Origin: Pasteurellaceae bacterium Macca
GTDB taxonomy: Bacteria > Pseudomonadota > Gammaproteobacteria > Enterobacterales > Pasteurellaceae
DNA length: 64,000 bases
Assembly: GCA_023101485.1 (NCBI GenBank)
Contig: LVZB01000030.1
Span: forward strand, 1 to 64,000
Reading direction: 5' to 3'
The position numbers were made by a program, and so were the translations under genes. This document shows, piece after piece, positions 58,625 through 64,000 of this stretch; the first letter of the stretch is position 1, and each line of letters begins with the position of its first letter. The notes under the pieces are model-generated. The model worked only from the letters and a program-made list of their open reading frames with translations. It made no database searches and had not been told where the DNA came from.

Positions 58625-59464
58625 CTAAGATAAATTCATTGTTTGGTGTAAGGGAGATTTATTTTGACCTTGTGCCACAAAGCCTTCCACATGGTCAGGT
58701 TTGAGAGCAAAGACATGGCGTGCCTCTTCTTCATGGTCAAATTCAGCAAAAATACAGGCACCAGTGCCCGTTAGCCGAGACGGCGCGTATTGTATCAACC
58801 AATTGAGGAGATCATCAACCTCTAGATATTGATCTCTTACAATTTTTTCGCAATCGTTTGCCCAAGGGGTGGTGAGTAATTCGGCGAGTTTCCGCTTTGG
58901 CGTGTTGCGGGGTAAATCGGGATGATTAAAAATAAGTGCGGTAGAAATCGATACTTTAGGCTTTAAGACGAGATACCACTTCTCCGCCACTGAGCAAGGG
59001 GTCAGTTTTTCCCCCACACCTTCGGCAAAGGCGGAAAAGCCTTGCACGAAAATCGGCACATCCGCCCCGAGGGTTAAACCCAATTCAGCCAGTTGGGGCA
59101 GGCTAAGCCCCGTTTTCCACAGATGATTTAACGCCACTAAAACGGTAGCCGCGTTAGACGAACCACCGCCTACGCCACCGCCCATCGGCAGGCGTTTTAT
59201 CAAACCAATGTTTGCCCCTTGGGAACAAGCGGTCTTTTTTTGCAACAATTTTGCTGCGCGGTAGATGAGGTTCTGTTCTTGAGGGACGCCATCAAGGTGA
59301 TCGAGAAGCGTAATTTCCGAGGAGCGTGTAGGTTCAATCCGGATCTCATCGCCAAAATCTAAAAATTGGAATAGGGTTTGTAATTCGTGATAACCGTCCG
59401 CCCGCTTGGCTGTAATGTATAAAAACAAGTTGAGTTTCGCTGGGCTTGGAAAGGGGTAAATCAT
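58625..59464 (-). CDS. ispE: 4-(cytidine 5'-diphospho)-2-C-methylerythritol kinase
   Basis: IspE is the GHMP kinase of the MEP pathway to isoprenoids, which feeds UppS in this window. 279 residues, beginning [17 protein letters not shown] at 59464, one base after the lolB stop; an in-frame ATG 21 bases upstream lies inside lolB. ATP site [17 protein letters not shown] near residue 95; C-terminal [13 protein letters not shown]. Confidence 0.95.
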   Translation of the reverse strand: MIYPFPSPAKLNLFLYITAKRADGYHELQTLFQFLDFGDEIRIEPTRSSEITLLDHLDGVPQEQNLIYRAAKLLQKKTACSQGANIGLIKRLPMGGGVGGGSSNAATVLVALNHLWKTGLSLPQLAELGLTLGADVPIFVQGFSAFAEGVGEKLTPCSVAEKWYLVLKPKVSISTALIFNHPDLPRNTPKRKLAELLTTPWANDCEKIVRDQYLEVDDLLNWLIQYAPSRLTGTGACIFAEFDHEEEARHVFALKPDHVEGFVAQGQNKSPLHQTMNLS

Positions 59465-59465
59465 A

Positions 59466-60104
59466 TTAATAAGCCCACTGGTCAATACGAATTTTCAGTG
59501 TTTGTGTGCCGTTTTCAAGGACGATCAGCTTCGGTAAATTCGGCGTGCGATCTTCGTGGTATTCAATAAAACGGGCTTTCCAAATTGCCCCATTGACCGG
59601 GTAGTCAAATTGCGAAAGCTGGCGTTTTTCATTCACCACATACTGCCCCTGCTGTTCAGGTTGCCCCTTTACCCAATAGGCAAATTGGTCGATAGGAAAG
59701 GACACACCAATAATTTCTTCCATGAGGGCATCAATATCGGCTTCGGTACGGGAACGCCCTTCGCTATCGGAAATGGTCATACCTCGTGCATTGCGTTGTA
59801 ATTTTAAGGATTTACTCGAGAGGTTAGATGACATTGTAAAGGCGAAATTCGTCGGGGTTTTATATTGCCAATCGAAATGGGAAGAGAAGCGTTCTTCGGG
59901 GGAGATATAGCCAAATTGACCTTTGGCGGCGTAAGCGTTGATCTGTTTGAGGCGTTCAAGATGTTGTTGCCATTGGGGATCATTATGGGGAATTTCTACT
60001 GCGGGTTTTGCCACTTCCGTTGGGGCATCAAGGACGGAAGTACAGCTCGTTAGGCTTAGGGCAAAGGCTGAACTTAGCATCAGCAATTTAAGGGATTTTT
60101 TCAT
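59466..60104 (-). CDS. lolB: outer membrane lipoprotein receptor LolB
   Basis: LolB receives lipoproteins from LolA and inserts them in the outer membrane. 212 residues from [12 protein letters not shown] at 60104; the lipobox SLTSC places the lipidated Cys at residue 21. The mature part has the [22 protein letters not shown] start typical of LolB (given here in part). An upstream in-frame extension lacks a signal peptide at its start. Confidence 0.93.
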   Translation of the reverse strand: MKKSLKLLMLSSAFALSLTSCTSVLDAPTEVAKPAVEIPHNDPQWQQHLERLKQINAYAAKGQFGYISPEERFSSHFDWQYKTPTNFAFTMSSNLSSKSLKLQRNARGMTISDSEGRSRTEADIDALMEEIIGVSFPIDQFAYWVKGQPEQQGQYVVNEKRQLSQFDYPVNGAIWKARFIEYHEDRTPNLPKLIVLENGTQTLKIRIDQWAY

Positions 60105-60173
60105 CACGGTTCTCTGTTCAAGAAAGAAAGCCAAAGTATAAAGTAAAGTCGCCGAATGGCAAAGCAAAGTCTA

Positions 60174-60217
60174 AAAACAAGGGGCGGATTGTGTAAATAG
60201 CATCGAATCGCCCCTGT
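60174..60217 (-). terminator. terminator after glnD
   Basis: On the - strand AGGGGCGATT and AATCCGCCCCT pair with one bulge, followed by TGTTTTTAG. It lies just after the glnD stop and before lolB. Confidence 0.65.
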
Positions 60218-60234
60218 TGATTGCTCAGAGTGCA

Positions 60235-62799
60235 TTAGCGATCTAATTCCGCAATTAACGCCGTGCTTAATTGTGCCTTCTCTTCTTCTGTTAAGGGCAT
60301 CCCGTTTTGGTGTTGAAGGACGAAAAAATCCTCCACTCGTTCGCCAATGGTGGTGATTTTGGCATCAATTAAATTGAGTTTCTGCTGTTGGAAAAAGTGG
60401 CTAATGTGTGCCAATAGCCCTTCACGGTCAAGGGTAAAGACTTCAAAGGCACTTTGATTCGGGTGGAAATGGGGAATCCAGCGTAGCCGTGTTGGGTAGT
60501 GAAAAGGCTGAGGCTTACGCGGTTTCGGGCGGAAGGTAAAGGGGGCTTGAGTGCGTAAGCGGTGGTCGAGATCGTGCTGGATCTGCTGACTCCGCACGGT
60601 GTTCAACGGCTGACCGTTGCTTTCGGTAATGATAAAACTATCAAATACCAAGCCGTTTTCCCCTGTGATGATCTGCGCATCGTGAATACTGACTTTTTTC
60701 TGACTTAGGGTGTGGGCAATCCGGGCAAAAAGTTGGGGCTGATCGCCACAATGGACGAAAATTTCCGTCGCCCCCCTCGCATATTGATTACTAATCAGCA
60801 CCATTGGCAGTTCAGGTTTTTTGAGGTAGTGCAGGGCGTGCCAAAGCAGTTGTGTTGGGCTATTGCGTACAAAATAACTTTCAGGGCAAGGCTGCCAAAA
60901 TTGCTGGAGTTGCTGGTGCTGTGCAGGGCTTAAAATCAGTTTGAGCTGTTCAAGGGCTTCCGCCTTGTGATTCTTGCCAAGTTGTTGATAATCAAGGCGA
61001 ACTTCTTGACCAAGTCGGAGCTGTTGAAGGGTAAATTGATAGAGCTTGGTAAAGAGAGAGCGTTTCCAATCATTCCATAAATTTTCATTCGTGGCACAAA
61101 TATCGGCAACGGTCAGGCACATCAATGCCTCTAAATGTGTGGCATCCCCGACGGTATGGGCAAATGTTTTGACGATGTCAGGATCGTGAATATCTCGCCG
61201 TTGAGCGGTAATGGAGAGGGTTAAATGCTCCGCTACAAGCCAAGCCATAAAGGCTTGCTGATCTGGGGAAAAACCGTGTAATTGGGCAAATTCAGCCATA
61301 TCCACCGCACCATTTTGGGCGTGATCCCCTTCTCGTCCTTTGGCGATATCGTGAAAGAGCGCCGAGAGGTAGAGAAGGTGTTTATTTTCCATCTTAGGGA
61401 ACAGTTGGCTACAAAGAGGGTAGCGTTCTCGGCTTGTGGGCTCGAGGAATTGTTCAATTTTCTGCATCACACGGATACTATGTTCATCCACCGTGTAGAG
61501 GTGAAAAAGATCGAACTGCATTAAGCCGACAATATTTTTCCACTGGGGAAGATAAGCCGTTAGCACGCCGAGTTGGTGCATGGGAATAATCGCCCGTTCG
61601 ACCATTTTCGGTTGTTGGAAAATGGCGAGAAAGCGTTGCCGTGCAAGGGGGAATTCACACAGCGGTTGTGCCAAACTTTTTAAAGCAAACCGCAGAGGAC
61701 GGAGGGTGGAGAGGGCGATTTTTACCCCCTCAAATTGAGTGAGGTGGAAAAAAAGATCCAAAATGCGGTGCGGTTGGCGGGCAAATTGTTGTGGATTTTC
61801 ACAATGTAACGTATTGCCTCTCAGGTAAAAGCCGTCATCAAGGGGGCGTTTTTCGGCTTTATTTTGCAAAGCGTTAAGCTGTGTTTGCTGAAAACTCTCT
61901 AACACAAGTTGGCTAAGTTGGGAAATCGACTGTGTGGCTTGGAAAAACGCCTTCATCATCTTTTCAACAGGTTGATTCCCTTCCCCTGTGTAGCCCAGTT
62001 GTTCGCTAAGTTGCAGTTGGCGATCAAATCTCAGGCGGTTATCGTAGCGTTTTAGCTGTAAATGCAGGGCAAAACGCATTTGAAAGAGTAGCCCTTGGGC
62101 GTGTTTTAATTCGTGGTATTCCTCGGGGGAGAGTAGCCCTTTCTCAAAGATCTGTTCCACAGAATAGACACCATATTGACGAAGGATAATCCACTGCATT
62201 AAATGCAGATCCCGCAACCCACCGGGGCTGTGCTTTAAATCGGGTTCAAGGTTGTAGCTTGTATTGTGATAACGGGCGTAACGGCTGGCTTTTTCTGCCA
62301 TTTTTGCCGTGAAGAAATCAGAAATAGCCCAAAAATCTGCCTGATAAAGCCGTTCCATCAGTTGTTGCCAAAGGCTTTTGTTACCCGTAATCAGCCGACT
62401 TTCAAACAGGTTGGTGGCAACAGAAAGCTCTTCTTTCCCCACGCTCAGGCACTCATCAAGGGTTCGGATGGCAGAGCCTAATTGTAATTTGCAATCCCAC
62501 AAGAGATTAAACAGTTGGTTGAGTTGCGTGTGGGTTTGTTCATCGAGGGGATTTTCGCAAAGGACAAGAATATCCAGATCCGAGAGGGGGAACATCTCTC
62601 TTCGCCCATAGCCCCCCACGGCGATTAAGGCTAAATCGCTGCGTTGATCGAAGCCGAAGGTCTGCCAGAGTTTGAGGAGTAAGCCGTCATAAAATTGGCT
62701 ACGTTGTAAAATCAGCTGATGGACGTCGTGGTGGGGAAAATCGCTTTTTTGTTGGGCGTTAAAGTGGGCTAATTCGGCTTTGAGGAGATCGGCATTCAT
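60235..62799 (-). CDS. glnD: bifunctional uridylyltransferase/uridylyl-removing enzyme GlnD
   Basis: GlnD senses glutamine and modifies PII protein, so it controls nitrogen use. 854 residues: nucleotidyltransferase site GGYGRREMFPLSDLDILV near residue 63, HD-type hydrolase ALFHDIAKGREGDH near 475, and two ACT domains after 670 (FARIAHTLSQKKVSIHDA and FTLDREGLLAHISHFF). Typical for gamma-proteobacteria. Confidence 0.95.
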   Translation of the reverse strand: MNADLLKAELAHFNAQQKSDFPHHDVHQLILQRSQFYDGLLLKLWQTFGFDQRSDLALIAVGGYGRREMFPLSDLDILVLCENPLDEQTHTQLNQLFNLLWDCKLQLGSAIRTLDECLSVGKEELSVATNLFESRLITGNKSLWQQLMERLYQADFWAISDFFTAKMAEKASRYARYHNTSYNLEPDLKHSPGGLRDLHLMQWIILRQYGVYSVEQIFEKGLLSPEEYHELKHAQGLLFQMRFALHLQLKRYDNRLRFDRQLQLSEQLGYTGEGNQPVEKMMKAFFQATQSISQLSQLVLESFQQTQLNALQNKAEKRPLDDGFYLRGNTLHCENPQQFARQPHRILDLFFHLTQFEGVKIALSTLRPLRFALKSLAQPLCEFPLARQRFLAIFQQPKMVERAIIPMHQLGVLTAYLPQWKNIVGLMQFDLFHLYTVDEHSIRVMQKIEQFLEPTSRERYPLCSQLFPKMENKHLLYLSALFHDIAKGREGDHAQNGAVDMAEFAQLHGFSPDQQAFMAWLVAEHLTLSITAQRRDIHDPDIVKTFAHTVGDATHLEALMCLTVADICATNENLWNDWKRSLFTKLYQFTLQQLRLGQEVRLDYQQLGKNHKAEALEQLKLILSPAQHQQLQQFWQPCPESYFVRNSPTQLLWHALHYLKKPELPMVLISNQYARGATEIFVHCGDQPQLFARIAHTLSQKKVSIHDAQIITGENGLVFDSFIITESNGQPLNTVRSQQIQHDLDHRLRTQAPFTFRPKPRKPQPFHYPTRLRWIPHFHPNQSAFEVFTLDREGLLAHISHFFQQQKLNLIDAKITTIGERVEDFFVLQHQNGMPLTEEEKAQLSTALIAELDR

Positions 62800-62802
62800 A
62801 GT

Positions 62803-62812
62803 ACAAGCGGTC
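62803..62812 (+). repeat. DNA uptake signal sequence, Apl type (representative)
   Basis: ACAAGCGGTC. Other exact cores: + strand 1589, 19175, 20072, 23489, 30899, 35790, 37473, 53608, 59225; - strand (as GACCGCTTGT) 9769, 20772, 42965, 50135, 53591, 56555, 57600. Positions are first bases on the + strand. Confidence 0.9.
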
Positions 62813-62844
62813 GAAAAAAAGGGAAAATTTGTTCGGCAGAAAAA

Positions 62845-62862
62845 TGGGGGCGAATGCCCCCA
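62845..62862 (-). terminator. terminator of the 5'-nucleotidase gene
   Basis: TGGGGGC and GCCCCCA pair around GAAT; CATTTTTC follows on the - strand. Confidence 0.7.
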
Positions 62863-62868
62863 GCCAAA

Positions 62869-64000
62869 TTATTTGTAGATGATGTCGTTTTTCGGATCGA
62901 ATTTTGACGCATCAATGACTTTATTCTCTTCAAAGAATGCTTTTAGCATTTCCGCATCAATAAAGCCGGTATTCACGTAACTTGGGTGTTTTTTCATCAC
63001 TGGGTAGCCATCACCACCTGCGGCACAGTAATCAGGGATAGACACTTTATATTTTTTGCCTAAATCGAGGGCTTTTCCACCGATTTTCACCTCCGACACT
63101 TGCTTCGCGCTGCGATCAACGACCATTGAAATTCCAGCAAATTGTGGGTAAGCCCCCATATCTACTTCTTTTAATGCCACAACATTGAGGTAATCAAGAA
63201 GTTCTTGTCCGGTGAGATCAATGGTCGCAATCATATTGCCGAACGGTTGTACCGTCAGGATACTTTTATAGGTAACATCGCCCTCATCAATGGAAGCACG
63301 TACGCCACCGGAGTTGACGATACCGATATCCGCTTTCACACGTTCCATTTGGGATTGGGCAATTAAACGACCGAGATTGGTTTGGTGGAAGCGGACGATT
63401 TCACGATCTCCGACTAATTTCCCCTTCACTTCACCCACTTTTACGCCGAGGAGTTTATCCCCTTCGTCTTGGTATTTTTTCAAGTGGTCATAAACGGCTT
63501 TGTCTTCGGCGATTTCATCTTGATAGAGTTTGTATTCGCTCTTACCGTCTGCGAGTTTGATTTTCTGTTTTAAATTCATTGGAATGAGGTGGTAATCCAC
63601 TAATTTGGTTTCACCATTTTTGAATTCAAAATCAGCACGGCCTAAATATTTCCCCCATTCGCCGGCTTGGACGATCCAAGTGCCATTTTGGAAATCGGGG
63701 CGACATTTTTCCGTTGGTTTGTATTTGGCATTGAATGTGCCGTCTTCATTTAAGCAGACGGTATCGTGGGTATGCCCCCCAACGATAACATCAAACGCCC
63801 CTTTCTCTAAGGTACGCGCGAGGGAAACATCCCCTGGGGCATTCATACCATGTTGCGCATTGAAATAGTAGCCCATATGGGTTAAGGCGATACGCACGTC
63901 CGGTTTCTCTTTTTCGTTGATTTCCGCTAATGTCGCTTTTGCGGTGGCAATCGGGTTGTTGAATACCACGTTGCCGGTGACTTCTGGGTTACCGAGTTTC
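62869..64000 (-). CDS. ushA: UshA-type 5'-nucleotidase / UDP-sugar hydrolase, N-terminus outside window
   Basis: The window holds the C-terminal 376 residues; the frame is open up to base 64000. Metallophosphoesterase part: ALTHMGYY and the VGGHTHDTVC metal site, followed by the 5'-nucleotidase C-terminal domain (GDREIVRFHQTNLGRLIAQ in part, GIVNSGGVRASI, YCAAGGDGYPVM). These enzymes free nucleosides from extracellular nucleotides in the periplasm; NAD-nucleotidase NadN of Haemophilus has the same fold, so it could be that instead, but sequence details (YKPTEKCRPDFQNG) look more like UshA. Confidence 0.88.
   Translation of the reverse strand, partial: KLGNPEVTGNVVFNNPIATAKATLAEINEKEKPDVRIALTHMGYYFNAQHGMNAPGDVSLARTLEKGAFDVIVGGHTHDTVCLNEDGTFNAKYKPTEKCRPDFQNGTWIVQAGEWGKYLGRADFEFKNGETKLVDYHLIPMNLKQKIKLADGKSEYKLYQDEIAEDKAVYDHLKKYQDEGDKLLGVKVGEVKGKLVGDREIVRFHQTNLGRLIAQSQMERVKADIGIVNSGGVRASIDEGDVTYKSILTVQPFGNMIATIDLTGQELLDYLNVVALKEVDMGAYPQFAGISMVVDRSAKQVSEVKIGGKALDLGKKYKVSIPDYCAAGGDGYPVMKKHPSYVNTGFIDAEMLKAFFEENKVIDASKFDPKNDIIYK

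Overview
The window is a piece of a Pasteurellaceae chromosome of the Actinobacillus/Mannheimia/Glaesserella side of the family. Evidence: about twenty copies of the Apl-type DNA uptake signal core ACAAGCGGTC on both strands, several as inverted pairs that act as terminators; protein sequences close to H. influenzae and E. coli households; gene sets typical of the family. I cannot name the species. No rRNA, tRNA or CRISPR array was recognised. The window ends cut a capsid gene (left) and a 5'-nucleotidase gene (right). Region 1 (1 to about 14,200) is an integrated phage-related element, all on the + strand: an HK97-type head and DNA-packaging module in the order capsid, protease, portal, head-tail adaptor, connector, HNH, small and large terminase; then two unknown genes, the second with a structured leader; then a regulatory and replication module (two AlpA-like proteins, Rha, Icd-like, five small overlapping genes, SF3 primase-helicase), a non-coding stretch rich in GTTC motifs, and a truncated P4-type integrase. 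No tail, lysis or lysogeny-repressor gene is seen. The layout resembles capsid-forming phage-inducible chromosomal islands (cfPICIs), satellites that make their own small capsids and use the tails of a helper phage. Capsid and protease each carry a one-base frameshift and the integrase lacks its catalytic domain, so this copy looks defective unless the frameshifts are base-calling errors. Region 2 (14,400-21,600): tyrP-like aromatic amino acid permease behind a TyrR box, lrp, ftsK, a YpfJ-type zinc peptidase, gmhA (heptose synthesis) and frr. Region 3 (21,700-35,800): a LysR regulator divergent from topA, then the envelope cluster uppS-cdsA-rseP-bamA-skp-lpxD-fabZ-lpxA, which makes the undecaprenyl carrier and phospholipid precursor, inserts outer-membrane proteins and starts lipid A. 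lpxB, the usual next gene, is missing here; a periplasmic DUF1007 protein and a NicO nickel/cobalt exporter follow. Region 4 (35,800-45,850): a Na+/alanine-glycine symporter behind a PurR box; lepA-lepB-rnc-era-recO; metX behind MetJ boxes; an EamA transporter with a SanA-like protein. Region 5 (45,900-54,850): an NhaC antiporter, hns, purU, rnhA, a CRP-site-controlled symporter/sulfatase pair (yidK-yidJ type) and the lipoprotein PotD. Region 6 (54,950-64,000, - strand): rng; pyrD with a frameshift; prsA, ispE, lolB, glnD; and the C-terminal part of a UshA-type 5'-nucleotidase. Four regulatory sites (TyrR, PurR, MetJ, CRP) match the predicted function of the gene they precede.
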